From: Eleusine coracana subsp. coracana
Taxonomy: Eukaryota > Streptophyta > Magnoliopsida > Poales > Poaceae
Assembly: GCA_032690845.1 (NCBI GenBank)
Contig: CM064422.1
Location: 1,426,001 to 1,490,000 of the forward strand
Length of the DNA: 64,000 nt
Reading direction: 5' to 3'
Part shown: positions 38,501 through 50,286 of the stretch, piece by piece
How positions within the stretch are numbered: the stretch's first letter is position 1
Layout: the number at the start of each line of letters is the position of its first letter
Translations under genes and position numbers: made by a program
The notes under the pieces: model-generated
What the model was told of the DNA's origin: nothing
Seen by the model: the letters and a program-made list of their open reading frames with translations, nothing else
Databases searched by the model: none

Positions 38501-38970
38501 AATAAAGGCAGCAGCACCATGAAGTTCCCGTCGTTGACCACTATCCACCTGCATGACCTGCCAATGTTGAGGGGGATCTGCGATGTGAAGATGATCGCGT
38601 CGAACCTCGAGACTGTCCGGATCAGGGGATGCTTCAACCTGCGCCGGCTACCGACAGCCGCCATTCGCCTGGCCGCCATAGACTACCGCCGCCTGTGTCA
38701 CGGGCGACTCTTCTGGAGGCGGTGTGGACCGCCCACTGTGGAGGTGGAGAAGGACGTGTGGGACGTGCTGGAGTGGGACGGTGAGAACGTCGGCCACCAC
38801 CCGAGATTCTACGCGCCGCCCGTGCACTCGAGACACTACCGGAACAAGCGCATCCTTAGGGGCACCGTCCTCAGGTACACACACACTATATCATTCATAT
38901 GTGTATCGTCCATGCATACTATCATATTAGTAAAATTTGTAGGAATTATTTGTTGTTTATCTTTTCTGCT

Positions 38971-39010
<40 letters not shown>

Positions 39011-39079
39011 CTCGATCGCCATCTCAATTCAGTTTCGTCTTAATTTGCCTGACGCATTATTGGCGTTGCCTACAGGTGA
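35525..39079 (+). CDS. NB-ARC-LRR-like protein lacking a canonical P-loop (copy 6)
   Basis: Exon 1 is 35525-38874; the intron ends at 39075 and the last exon (39076-39079) completes Arg and gives TGA: 1117 residues. The P-loop-like site is G44-W-C-G-F-G-V50-T51, with Val in place of Lys. The kinase-2-like site is 'LIFLNGSDEELDL', and the RNBS-D-like site is 'CCLFEMFLHYSF...WICDGITKGD'. LRRs follow, with an acidic insertion near residues 978-992 encoded by GAG repeats (38458-38485), then the shared C terminus. An (AT)n run of about 35 bp lies in the last intron; reading through it would add unlikely Ile/Tyr repeats, which supports splicing. Compared with copy 4 it has longer loops in the LRR half. 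Ancestry is immune-receptor-like; activity is unknown. Confidence 0.82.
38974..39008. repeat. (AT)n microsatellite in the last intron of NLR gene 6
   Basis: About 17 uninterrupted TA units. Absent from the corresponding introns of copies 2 and 4. Confidence 0.9.
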
Positions 39080-40209
39080 TGAAGCAAGAAAAAAAAAAAC
39101 TGGGCATCGATCGATCCATTTATTTCATGCGACGAGATACATGCATATGGGTATCGATTGACAGTTCGCTCGCCACCGACGCCACGCTTTGTTCGTGTCT
39201 TGTGTGCCCGCGTGGCTTCATCCATCGACTGCGAGCTTCCGGGTTTCCTGCATGCTTTCACTTTTAGTGTGTCTCTCTTCTTCTGCAAGGCATAGCGGCC
39301 TCAGGACGTACGATGGCGGCTCCTCTGCCTTGATGGTCGAATTCTAGCTAGGTGCCTCCCGATCCGTTTGCTGTGTGTGTTCTTTGTCCTTGAATAAAAA
39401 TGGCCATTCCTGTACTCGTCGTGCCCATGCCTGGCCGATGCGTGTGGTTTGGAAACAGCTAGCAGCCTGCTGGTTTGCCTGTTTGATCGGCACCTCCTGC
39501 TGCCTGAGTGTGTTGTGTTTGATTCGATTTCAGTGCTTCTTCTGCTACGTCGTATGGAGATTTGTGTGCGTGTGTGAGATTATTGTTGCTGCTCATGGGA
39601 GCAGCGCCTTCTATATGTAATAATCCTGATGCATGAACTAACGACTGCTTCATATTTGTGCCTGTCATCGGGCTATTATTGTGAACAGAACGATTGTGCT
39701 TTTTATCTATGAAGTTGATGTGTGATGATTCTATACTTGCAAAGCATCGACGGGATTACATATGCTGTGATACATATGTTTGTTTAGTACGTACTACTCT
39801 TGCGTGCTGCATTTTACATGTCTTTTTTCATAGACATTTTACAACAGTATGAAGTGTCGTAATATTCAGTAACTAGAAAATTGCCCTTGGTACTAGTTGA
39901 AGATTGGACTACTTCTTCCAATTGAGTTGTGCCATTGTACTGCACAAACTAAGCAAAATGACGGCATATGCTAGTAACTTGGAGCCTTGGAACAAGTGTC
40001 TGATTCGCTTATATTGTTTCTCTTTCCGATGCTCTGCGACTTCAACAGAGGCTGCTGGTTCTTCTACCATGCCAAATTCCAGGATATTTTAAAACATATG
40101 CTGTAATATTCTTCGATCATTGCAGTTGGTGCCAAGTATTCGCATGCCACTTTTTTAGGAACCTGCAATACAGTTCTGACTTTTGAGCATATGTGGCCCT
40201 TCCAGATTG
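39080..40209. other. 3' flank of NLR gene 6
   Basis: Positions 39240-39880 resemble the 3' flanks of copies 2 and 4. The remainder up to 40209 has no recognisable gene. Confidence 0.5.
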
Positions 40210-41355
40210 CAGTTTTACGGTACATATTACTAGTAGTACTACGGTCTAGATTAGTTGTGGATGAAGTGCTAGTACCACTAGTAATTTATAGTAGTAATGA
40301 TTTTACTAGGGTAGTATTGGAAAAAAATTAAAATGAGATAGATGCAATTAATTTTTAATAATTATTGTTTGAATCATACCAAAGCATCGACAGTTTACTC
40401 ATTTCATTTCACGTTCCATTTCCCTGTTTGCTTGGTCTCCGGCGGTTCATCTCAGCGGCGCCCTCGCTCCAAATCAGCCAAAGTTACCGCGCGCTCTCGC
40501 CCCAAATCAGCGTCAGCGGTCGCGCGCATCATCGATTGCCCGTATACGGCGCCGTTGAGCAGCAGCGACAGCTGCGGCAGGAGCGTCTCGTTCTTGACAT
40601 TGGAGAGCATGATGTTCTGCTCCACCGTGAGGCGGGGCTCGTCGGTATCGGGGTCGTCAGCAAGACATGCAAGTTCACCATCTGCTATGACCTTCAATCT
40701 GCCGTCAACCCTCCAAGGCTTGCCGCCATTGCTATCGTCGTCGACAACCTCTGTGCGGGGCCCAAGTCCACGCGGCACTTCAGGCGGCCCCAAGTCGACC
40801 CGACGCTTCACGCGGAGCACGACGATTCTGAACATGGAGGCAGCTGATTCTGCGCGCGAGTGGGAACTGCAGGAAGGGCGCCGGGATGATGGTGAAGCGT
40901 GCGGGAGGGCGCCGTCCGAGGAACGGCGGGGCGGAGCGTCTCAAGGACGATTGGGGCGTTCTTATGGGAGGCGGTGGCGCGTACCGGAAGGAGGCAACGC
41001 GAATCAGGCCTGAGTGCAACGTGGGGTGGTGCGGCGCGAATTGAAGCTACGTGCGGGAGACAGCGGCACGATGCCAGCCTGCATGCGGGGCGCCGGTGGA
41101 GGAAGCGGGCGACGAGTGCGGAGATGCTTGTGGGGAAGGGCGGGGCGGCGCGGCGCGAATCGAGCTTCGGTGCGAGAGGTGGTGGCGCGTCGCAGCTCTA
41201 CATGTGGGGACGGCGCCGGCGTCGGATCGATGCAAGTGATGGGTACGAGTTGAAGGAAACTTGAGGCAAAATAGATGAAGATGAAATAATTACATTACTA
41301 CCCCAGCTATTACCACCAGTAAATTACTGGTGATAATATGTACCATAAAATTCAT
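40210..41355. mobile_element. Pack-MULE-like element with GC-rich cargo
   Basis: Ends are inverted: the left reads TTTTACGGTACATATTA, the right read from the other strand TTTTATGGTACATATTA, with further similarity inward (AGTAATTTA, GGGTAGTA). Flanks TCCAGATTG (40201-40209) and CCCAGATTG (41356-41364) form a 9-bp duplication with one mismatch, the size made by Mutator-like elements. The interior from about 40440 to 41260 is strongly GC-rich, unlike the AT-rich ends. It holds overlapping frames, among them a minus-strand 127-residue frame (40452-40835) with 'LTVEQNIMLSNVKNETLLPQ'. I do not recognise the source gene. Confidence 0.6.
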
Positions 41356-42016
41356 CCCAGATTGAACATGACCTCTTTTCCCTTCTGTGGAGTGGAAGGA
41401 GAGATTTGGACAAGTTGTCCCCAGAACATTCATATGTTGCATGTCATGCCATCAATCTACCAAACCAAGTACGCATCTGTTTTACACGATGGGTAGCCTT
41501 TGGCTTGATATAAACAGAGCCCAGAACTACCAGCTTACAGTACATTTTGGGAGCCTTTAGTCCTTCATTTTGGAGGAGACACCTTCTCCATTCTCATTGG
41601 AACCACTGATTGTGTTGAGGATGGAGATTATTGCTAAAGGACCAAAATATGCGTGCCTGATTTTCGGTACGTCCCATGCTTTAAAACCACCAAAAAATGT
41701 TGCTGCATTTGTTTCTTCATTCTGTTTTGCACAATCCAATAAGTATATTCGCTATCTACTATTTCATCTTCAGACATGGATAATACTTTGTATCCCTTCA
41801 CCACTGGCATAAATCTAGCTTGTCGCAAAAATATACAAGGTATTATATTAGTAAGTTACCATATGAACTGTTTATTGTTCTCCAATGTTGGAAGAGACTG
41901 CATTTCTTTTTTTAGAAAAATCGCAACCAGATTACATGCGCCACCATCTGCAAATCGAAGAAAGTCAGATTGCAGAAATGCGCCTGAAACTGTACAAGGA
42001 ATATGACACTATAATG

Positions 42017-42425
42017 TGTTATAAACCGATGTCGTAAATACGACGAAGAATAAAGAAATCAAACCACAAAGGACACGAGATTTAACGTGGAAAACCCTCC
42101 CTAATCGGAAGGGAAAAATCACGGGCGCCAGCAGCAAAACTTCACTATCAAGAGTTGGGGTTACAACGTCGACGAGACGACGGCGGCTTACAAGATGACA
42201 ATGATCACAAGGTAAAACCCTAAACGAGATTATGTACCGTACTGCGGGGGGCAAGCCCCCCCCCCCCCCCCCCCCCCGCACCCTCTCCAGGCGTCCCTGG
42301 GTCGGGTCTAATGGGCCACTTCTGCCTCCGCTTCGCTACGGCCCAAGCCTCCGGCAACGGGCCTCCGCTTCGCTCCGTCAGAAATCGATCTTCAATGTAT
42401 AATGAATTTGGAACATAACTCAACA
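42017..42425. mobile_element. Solo-LTR-like insertion in the nucleotidase pseudogene
   Basis: Begins TGTTATAAACC and ends AACTCAACA (TG...CA, inverted TGTT/AACA). The flanks TAATG (42012-42016) and CAATG (42426-42430) form a 5-bp duplication with one mismatch. Removing it restores the exon run '...TIM-AG'. It contains a 22-bp poly-C (42256-42277). No internal retroelement region is present. Confidence 0.7.
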
Positions 42426-43102
42426 CAATGGCTGGTCGGGTCTTAAGGTATATTTAGTATCTCTTAAGTGCTAATCGATTCTCCGAGATGAATTTACCCG
42501 TTCTTCACCAGTTGCGTTTCTCCTTTGACTCTGCAGGCATTAGGCTACAATTTTGACAATGATGAGTTCCATGCAAATGTTCACGGCACACTGCCATATC
42601 ACAATCTGAGGCCCGACCCTGTTTTGAGAACCCTTCTACTTTCAATTCCAGTATGAGAAGTCCCCGGTGTTCCTTACTGTTTCCTGGATTAACATGCTTG
42701 CAAAAGTAATTTCGTAATATTTTTTATCATCTTAATAAGTTTGGTTGCTGCATGTATTCACAAATTCCAACAAAAATCATGCGGAGCAAGTTCTGAATAG
42801 GCTCGGACTACAGGGTTGCTTCGATGGTGTGATATGCTTTGAGCCTTTGAGACACTGAATCCTTACAATGTGCTATACGAGTCCGTCTCAGAGTTGCATG
42901 ATGTTTTCTGACGAACAGTCTTCCAACTTGGTTGATCTGAACGAATCAAATGGGTTCAGACCCAAATCGCCAGTCCTCTGCAAGCCCTCCATTGAAGCAA
43001 TGGAAGCTGCAATTCGGATTGCAAATGTTGATCCCAAGAAGACAGTAAGCATATTCCTCTCCAAAACATGACCCTGACAAAGTTCAAATATGTAAGAAGT
43101 AA

Positions 43103-43464
43103 GGGCCCCTTTGAAATGTAGGATTGTAGAAACGTAGGAATAGGAAAAATGTAGTATTAGAGTTCGCTATCAATTGTAATCCTACAGCAATTGAAAATGT
43201 AGAAAAATTTCCTATGGGGTCTTTGGATACAGCGCAGGAAAAATACAGGAATGTATAGCTTACTCTTGCTTCACATGAGAACAAAGGAAAGAAAAAAGAG
43301 GTCTAACCTCTTAGTTTGTTTCCTCCAAAATTAAGCATAAGAATTCATTCCTATGGAAAGTTTCCTTTACTTTTCATGTGAGTCAAATGATCATATAGAA
43401 AAAATTCCTTTATAATTCCTATCCTCCAAATTTCCTTTGTTTTTCCTTCATTCCAAAGGAGCCC
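43103..43464. mobile_element. Tourist-like MITE in a nucleotidase-pseudogene intron
   Basis: Termini GGGCCCCTTTGAAATGTAGGA and, from the other strand, GGGCTCCTTTGGAATGAAGGA, flanked by TAA (43100-43102 and 43465-43467). Confidence 0.85.
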
Positions 43465-43831
43465 TAAGAATGATAAACTGAAAGTTTCAATTTCCAATTT
43501 TCAGATCTTTTTTGACGACAGCACTCGAAACATAGCTTCAGGAAAGGCTGCAGGCTTCCAAACTGTGATTGTAAGACACCTTACATTACATGGTCAAAAT
43601 TTTCCACATTAACAATCATTTATCTTCATCGATTAAACATACAGATAAACCTTTCTAAATTTTGCAGGTTGGCAGATCAACAATTGTCCCAGGGGCTGAC
43701 CATGAGTTGGAAAGCATTCATAACATCAAGGAAGCTTTGCCCGACAGCCCGAGATATGGGATGGTCAGGATTGGTTTGAATATGATGTTGTGCGTCCTTC
43801 CACTGCTGTGGAAGGTCCAGTTGTCGCCTGA

Positions 43832-44396
43832 ATAATGTGTTGCAGACTGCAGAGGAACACTTGAGCGTGCCTGAAATCTGGATAGTGGATGCAGAAGATA
43901 AGTCGTTCCTTAGTCCTAGATTTAGCGGTAAAAAATAGTTCCAAGTATTAATGGAACTTACCAGTTAGGAAAATGTTGAATGAAATTAGGGCACAATACA
44001 TGCATTAATGTACCTTGTTTCTACATATGAATAAAGAGAGAGTTCGAAACATAAAGAAACAAACAATACTTCAATATGAAAGATAAGAAGCTTTTTTTTC
44101 AAACTTTTTCAACATATTGGACCTTAGTTTTTTTTCAGGCCCGACGACTGCAGGCTCTCTATCATTTTTATTTTCATTTTATATAAAAAAATAAGTCTGA
44201 TTATGTTTAAGTTAAGCCACTTTATTTTGAGCTGCTATCATTTTGTGCTGTTGGAAATAACAAAACCAGAAGGGTCCTGTTGTAATTTGACCAAGCTTTT
44301 AAACACTGCACGGCGGATAGGATAAGGTCATACCCAAGACGCCGTAGCGCGCGAGACGAAGCAAGCAAGCGAGCAGCAGAGTCCCACAAGATAGCC
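43832..44396. other. Spacer upstream of RPL18
   Basis: The left end is the former 3' UTR of the nucleotidase pseudogene; the rest is AT-rich and becomes GC-rich from about 44300 toward the RPL18 start. No clear TATA box. Confidence 0.4.
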
Positions 44397-46053
44397 ATGC
44401 TCGCCTCGCCGGCGCTCGCCGGCGCCCACTCCTTCGCAGCGTCGGTATCCGGCAGCCTCCGCGTCCCCCTACCGTGCATTCCTTCGCTCTCTCCCACGCC
44501 GGCGCGGCGCGCGTCGCTGTCCGTCGTCGCCAAGGTCAAGGTGTCCACGCCCCAGGCCGACCGCATCTCCCGCCATACCCGCCTCCGCAAGAAGGTAGAA
44601 TCCCTCTCGACGGAACGTGTAGTCTCTTGTCTGAGAGTTAATGCGCATGAATTGTGGGCTAAGACGTATGCACTCTGAGTCTGAGTTCAGTTAAGGGAGT
44701 GGCGAGTAGGCAATGCCGTGCCTCCGATCTGTTTGATGAAATGCCTTAGTTAAAGCTGTAGCATAAGAAGCCATATTGCGTTGAATGTCACTACGATTAT
44801 TTCTGCAAATTTAGCATTTAAAATGTCGGAATCGTAGTTTTACATGACTGTACTTTTCAGGTAAATGGCACAACGGAGAGACCAAGGCTGAGCGTCTTCC
44901 GCTCTAACAAGCACTTGTATGCTCAAGTCATCGACGATACAAAGCAATGCACTTTGGCTTCAGCATCGACCATGCACAAATCTCTCTCCAAGGAATTCGA
45001 ATACTCAGCTGGGCCAACAATTGTAAGTGCCGCATTACCGTGTCTTTTGCTGCAGAAATTGTAGTCATGTCTGAAATATTAATGCCCTCTAAATATGACG
45101 ATTAAAAGCATCACTGGTTGTTATGGTCAGCTTTCTTAGACACCCCCTCTCACTGATATGTATGTTGGCACAGAGGGTTGAATAGTATGGGGTTGGAATT
45201 TTGCTAGTAAGTAAAAACTAAGGGATGCAGCAGTGCAGTATGTTTTTATAACCCTTTCCAATGTGAAACTCGGTTTGATTGCTGAATCACCGGGATTTTG
45301 AGTTATTTTATTTGAGCAATTTATAAAGGTGCAACCTATGTTCGTAGATTGAACTACAAGTACCCCCTATGTATACGCAAGAACATGCATGGTTGCTGTT
45401 CAGAAATATGTATCAAATGCTAGTGGGAGTGATTTGAAACAGGTATAAGATTATAGAAAATGGACATACAACACAATGTTCATTACTCCTATTTCCTACT
45501 GTATGTGGTGCTTGCGCTTTTCACAAATGTGCGAAATTCATTGTTTTATCAGTCTACTAAATGATGATACTTTCCAGGCACTGCAATCTTTGTTGCCCAC
45601 CAAATAAGTATGCTCGATTTGATTGACCTGGTCAAATTCAACGTTCTCAATGTGCACCCTGTATTAAAATAGACCACATTGGCAGTGGGACAACAATGAC
45701 TTCTACATAGGCTCAGAATTGGAACATGAAAATTGTTGGGAACAACACACTGTGATATCTCTTAAGTGAAGTTCAGAGGATCCTACTTATTGAAATACAA
45801 ATCCTGTTTAAAGTTGCATTTTCGTTTTCTATGACTCAGTTGCATTTATTTTCCATGATGTTGTATTGGTATTGAATTCACTATGTTGATACCTGATTTC
45901 CAGGAAATCGCTCAAAAGATTGGTGAAGTGATTGCCAAGTCTTGCCTGGAGAAAGGAATCACCAAAGTTGTATTCGACAGAGGTGGTTTTCTGTATCATG
46001 GCCGCATTAAAGCTTTGGCTGATGCTGCTAGAGAGAATGGGCTTGAATTCTGA
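44397..46053 (+). CDS. RPL18: Chloroplast ribosomal protein L18 (bL18c)
   Basis: Three exons: 44397-44594, 44861-45022 and 45904-46053, all phase 0 with GT-AG introns, giving 169 residues. The first ~45 residues are Ala/Ser/Pro-rich, as in a plastid transit peptide. The mature part has the L18 signature: 'RISRHTRLRKK', 'TTERPRLSVFRSNKHLYAQVIDD', 'AQKIGEVIAKSCLEKGITKVVFDRGG' (in pieces) and 'HGRIKALADAARENGLEF' at the very end. L18 binds 5S rRNA in the large subunit of the plastid ribosome. Length and ending match the family, so the model is complete. The ATG is the first in a GC-rich leader. From memory, a rice chromosome 3 gene has this identity. Confidence 0.95.
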
Positions 46054-47215
46054 ATCTTCCGAATATTGTTCATATCTCCAGGATCACATGTAATCTTCTC
46101 TTCTATGTTGAACACAGATCTTTTGTAGTCATTCACTTTTTCCTGCACAGTCCGGACATGGCCGCATGTTAATTGTATCAGCTTTTGCACCATTCTTGCG
46201 TTCTGAAGTTTATCTACCGTGTAGTATCCGTATCATATATCGTAGTATGTTATGGCAAATACGAGAGCTGAAACATGAGGATGTCGAATTTGTTCTCCAT
46301 TCCTGGTCTGCCATCTTGGTTCTGCTACAGTAAGACTTCTCTATTTGAGCATGTATTGGGTATTGCACAAACATTATTATACTTGGTTACCGTATAACAA
46401 GCTTAATATGATGTGTCATGAGCAAGGTATATCCACCTCTAAGAAATACACATGCAGTAAAAATGCATTGAACAACTACCTACTACATTAGTCAAATAAC
46501 TTCTTAAAAAAAATGGATAGGAACTTTATCATTCATCTTTAGAAGGGATGGCAGCATCAAAAGGAACACACAGTAAGATAAAATACAAAAAATATGTTTT
46601 CCGTAGGACATCATAAAAAATGATAGTTTAGTTCAAGAACACCCAAGCATATTATTATCTAATAATGTGATGTGGAGTTGCAGAGAAGAATAATCTGTGT
46701 GCTTGGCCTGATATTTGTAGCAAACGTATCAAAAGCTGTTGCTCTGGGTTAAGCATCATGTGTAAGAGTTTTTATATTTTGAACTCTATACAATGTAAGA
46801 ATTAAGATGGCGTCTATCTGCTTTTATCTGTGATGTCCTTTTCCATTTGTTTTCACAAGCAAATGCCAATCATATTAGTATATTACTGCCATTTGTGGTC
46901 ATGTTGCCTGTAACTTTCTCAGTAATGCCTGTGCATTGACATGAAAGAGAGCTCAAATACATATCGCACGTGCTGATCGAGTGGTCGTAAGGAGATTTTT
47001 TTTTGTTTGTTAATATTGCCCTGCAGAATTTGAATGGATTAGTATTTCTATCCATATCATATACCAAAGTTGTTGCAGTTGCAGTTAAGTGCACGAAAAC
47101 GCTGCTCATTAACTAATTTCCATCCCGAGATTCCTTGCGTTGACTTTTAGATTGCTGAAAACAAGGTTTTGCAAAATAATCGATGTAGGAAAGAGAATCG
47201 TTGTTTTAGGCCACT
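46054..47215. other. Spacer downstream of RPL18
   Basis: The RPL18 3' UTR should occupy the first few hundred bp. I see no other gene, RNA or defined repeat here. Confidence 0.4.
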
Positions 47216-47570
47216 TCTGATGGAAATTTCATTTTTATTAAATGAGATGTCACATAAGTAAATATGGTGGCATGGCAAGAAATTTATAAAGAAAGAGATG
47301 AAAAAAGTTTCATCTATATGAAACTGGATCTACATGATTTTTTAAAATTGAAACAACATGAAACTAGCATTGAAGATTAGTAATTTCATTTTATTTTTTA
47401 GACAACCAATAAGATCATATATATAGAATTTAGTGACATGAAACATTAAAATGAAACTATGCATTGGAGGGGTGGTTTCATTTATGGTTTCAATTTTTCA
47501 AACCACTAAAGATGACATGACACACTCTTGAAAACACCAAAATGAAACTATACATTGAGATTAGCTTTAA
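47216..47570. mobile_element. Degenerate Tourist-like MITE
   Basis: Same family as 63140 and 2205: the ends (GGCCACTTCTGATGGAAATTTCATTTT; the other strand AGCTAATCTCAATG...GTTTCATTTT) and inner blocks (CATCTATATGAAACTGG, ATGAAACTAGCATTG, GACATGACA) correspond. The target-site duplication is not clear. Confidence 0.65.
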
Positions 47571-47582
47571 AGTGTGTTATTA

Positions 47583-47793
47583 CATCTGTTCCAAAATATA
47601 AGTATTTTTAGGTGTTGTCAAAGTTAAACTTTATGATAATTCATAATGTTATGACATATATAAATGATATTATTTGATTCCGCTTGAATTCAGCTATCAT
47701 AATATGTAAAATTTTACATCCACATATATTATGTTTATATATATTATTGGTCTAAATTTAAACAGAAATGTTTACATTTTAAGAAGAAGGAAG
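47583..47793. mobile_element. Stowaway-like MITE, degenerate
   Basis: Left end TACATCTGTTCCAAAATATA resembles the Stowaway consensus; the right end (TTTACATTTTAAGAAGAAGG) is a poor match in inverted orientation. Confidence 0.4.
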
Positions 47794-50286
47794 TAGATGA
47801 TTCTGTCGACGGGTTGTTTGCTCATGCTGCCTTTTTTTTTTCTCTATTGGTGATTGTGCTGCCTAATTCGGATTAATTTCTTAGAATTGAATGAGCCGTG
47901 ACAAATCCAAGTGATAGCGATTTGCATCGAATGATTGTTATTTTGAAAAGAAAAATTTGACGTGTCAACGTGTTTCATTTAAAAAGTATCAACTTGGTTC
48001 GGTCATCCGTATCAGAATTTCTTTTTCCTAAGATCACATCATGGTTTCTTTATTTCTCGATAATTAATTTTCCTAAAGCATTTAGCATTTATTGGAGTGA
48101 CTTATTCGGCCATCTCCGACTTTGACAGTTCATGATTCAGGTAAGATTTTCTGGAAGTGAAAAAAAGAGAAAAGAAAAAAAAAAGATGAGTCGATCAGAG
48201 GGAGACGAGTCTGAAAGTGGGCGGAGCATGTGTTCTGACACGAGAGGTCCAGGTCTCGAGGTTACAAGAGATGGATGGGGATGTCTCTGGCGACACGATG
48301 GTGTGTCAAACCCGGGCACAAGATTGGCACGCCCCTTGTCATTCCATGGCGGCTGCATACGCATCAACCAACAATGTTGAAGATTTGACCGGACAAATGG
48401 CATCCAGAGGTCGATCTGAAGAAATATTTCTGCAATGCAACTCCGAAAAAACGTCAGTTGCTTGCGAGTTCAGTCCTCCGGTTACAGCGATGCGTGTAGA
48501 TAGACATCTCTGCACTAACAAAGTTGTATTGCGGATTTGTGCTTCTCCTCAAATCTTCACCACTGATCAAAAGCTTGGAAACGTTGAGAAAGATTTGACC
48601 CCTGATCAAAGGCAGGGTGCCAGGTAAAAGCTCACATCGAGCAAGTAAGTATCTTGGGCCCTTTTCAGGGTTCTTTCAGAAATCTTAGCGGGCGGGAGGC
48701 CGAAAGCGATGAGATTTCAGTCCGTAACTTCCCGCCGGCTTCAAGACTTTGGTTGCGTCATACAAGCGCCCAACAAGAATCCGTGAAGACGAAGCTTATT
48801 GAGTTGATTTAACCGCACTCAACTCTCTGTAATAGTGTAATACTAGAAAAGAAGGGTTAAAAGTCACTGGCTTCTGCTAGTATCTGCTTTTCGTCTTTCT
48901 TGCAAAGGTGGTTGACAACGATGTTGAGGCAGTCGTTACGCCCCGGTCATCGGTCAATCGTGTTACTGCTCACCGTGTGCTCTCAATAAGTTACCGACGT
49001 CATGCCTTGGCATTTTGGCAAAGGCAAAGAGAAAAAGATTAATTACAGTTGGTCGATCGGTGCCATCGCCGTCATCATTTTCGAGAATCCCTCTGTGATA
49101 TTGCAGATAAATCGCGCTGCACCGTGTGATCGTTGAGATTATTGTTTAAAAGAACATGTTTTCTAGCATTCAGCTGATTGAAAACTTTTAATGAATTTTG
49201 ATTTTTCTTTTATGAAATTATTTATATAATAATTATAAATTATTAAATCTAGATCTAATGACTTAAATAGGTGACGTTTCATTCAGTTCTAGTCTTCGTG
49301 TGATGCTACCACGTCTTTGAGGAGGGGGTAGCCTCATCCAGTAGTACTTTGGTGCTTATCCAACAAAATTTGGCTTCATTGTTGGCCTCTTGGTCCGATG
49401 CAACTTGGCAGCGTTTGCCGGGGTTAGCACGTCTCGCCGCCCGCCGGCAGGGCGAGTGATAGAAAGTTTGAACCGGACCCGGCGCTTCATTCCTTTAATT
49501 TCCACGGCGGCCTGATCGCCAGTTCCGCGATTCGTTTCGTTTCTTCACGCAGCAGAGCAGAGGAGTCAGTCAATCAGCAGAACACGTACGCGCACCCGTG
49601 GGCGGTCACGTACTCACGTAGCGTGTCCACCCTCTCTGCCTCCTCCTCCTCCTCCTCCGTTGGCAGTTTCTACTGTTATTACGTGACAGGACAGGACTAA
49701 GCCAGCTGCAAGCACCTTATTGCTAAAAAGTTAGGTACGTGCCCACCTTACCTTGTCATCATCAAGGTCTTCCCGACGACACGAACGTTGCCCATGCCCA
49801 GGTTAGAATACTAGACTGCCTTCTTTCTTCCATTTGGATTACTGTATTTGGAGGTTCCAAGAAAGAAGAACCTCTTTCTCTCTCTCTCTCTTTTGGTGGT
49901 TTTGCCATTTGTAGAACGTCCGCTGATCAGTTTTTACAGTGCGCGTTTCCAATTAGCAAGCCTCCAAGGATCTGGTGGAGGCATTCATCGTGCTACAAAG
50001 AAAACAGACAGGGCTTCGAGTATACTAGTATTGAAACACAGCAGTCGCCGTCACCGGTGGATGATGTGGTGCGCGCGCTTCGATCAGATTGTACACGTAC
50101 GTACGAACCGAGGCGCGTGTTCTTTCTACTTCCTAGTAGTATAACTCCGTAGCAGCTAGGCGCTCTATTTATGCATACGCGCGCACGTCGTTTGCTGCAA
50201 AAAAAAAAAACTGCATGCATCCGGCCGAGTTCATTGATGATCGCCAGTAGTGCAAATCCATACACCGCGCGCCGCAACAACAAATA
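47794..50286. other. Spacer and upstream region of the mannanase gene
   Basis: No gene can be supported. Open frames at 48132-48627 have no recognisable domain. A (CT)n run lies near 49877-49896, and a TATA-like CTCTATTTATG at about 50162-50172 sits some 120 bp before the mannanase ATG, a plausible core promoter. Confidence 0.4.

Larger units (their letters stand above)
41621..43831 (+). pseudogene. HAD-family pyrimidine 5'-nucleotidase-like pseudogene
   Basis: The family hydrolyses phosphate from substrates through an Asp nucleophile in DxDxT. Exon 1 (41621-41666) joins 41774-41839 to give 'CLIFDMDNTLYP', with both motif-I Asp. Exon 3 starts at 41931 ('DYMRHHLQIEES...KEYDTIM'). Later exons encode 'ALGYNFDNDEFHANVHG' (from 42537), 'TNSNKNHAEQVLNRLGL' (about 42766), 'IANVDPKKT', 'FFDDSTRNIASGKAAGFQTV' and 'GADHELESIHNIKEALP'. 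Lesions: a solo LTR in exon 3, a 5-bp insertion just after it, an 8-bp repeat TTTGAGCC in the 'CFE' exon, and a frame slip before the C terminus, where the conserved ending survives in another frame. Several independent lesions make function unlikely. Confidence 0.8.

Noticed and set aside
48132..48627. Plus-strand open frame of 136 codons and its partners
   Set aside because: No domain, no plausible start context or splice partners; left as uncalled spacer.
49739..50152. 137-codon open frame upstream of the mannanase
   Set aside because: It overlaps a CT-rich leader and the promoter region, and the composition looks non-coding.
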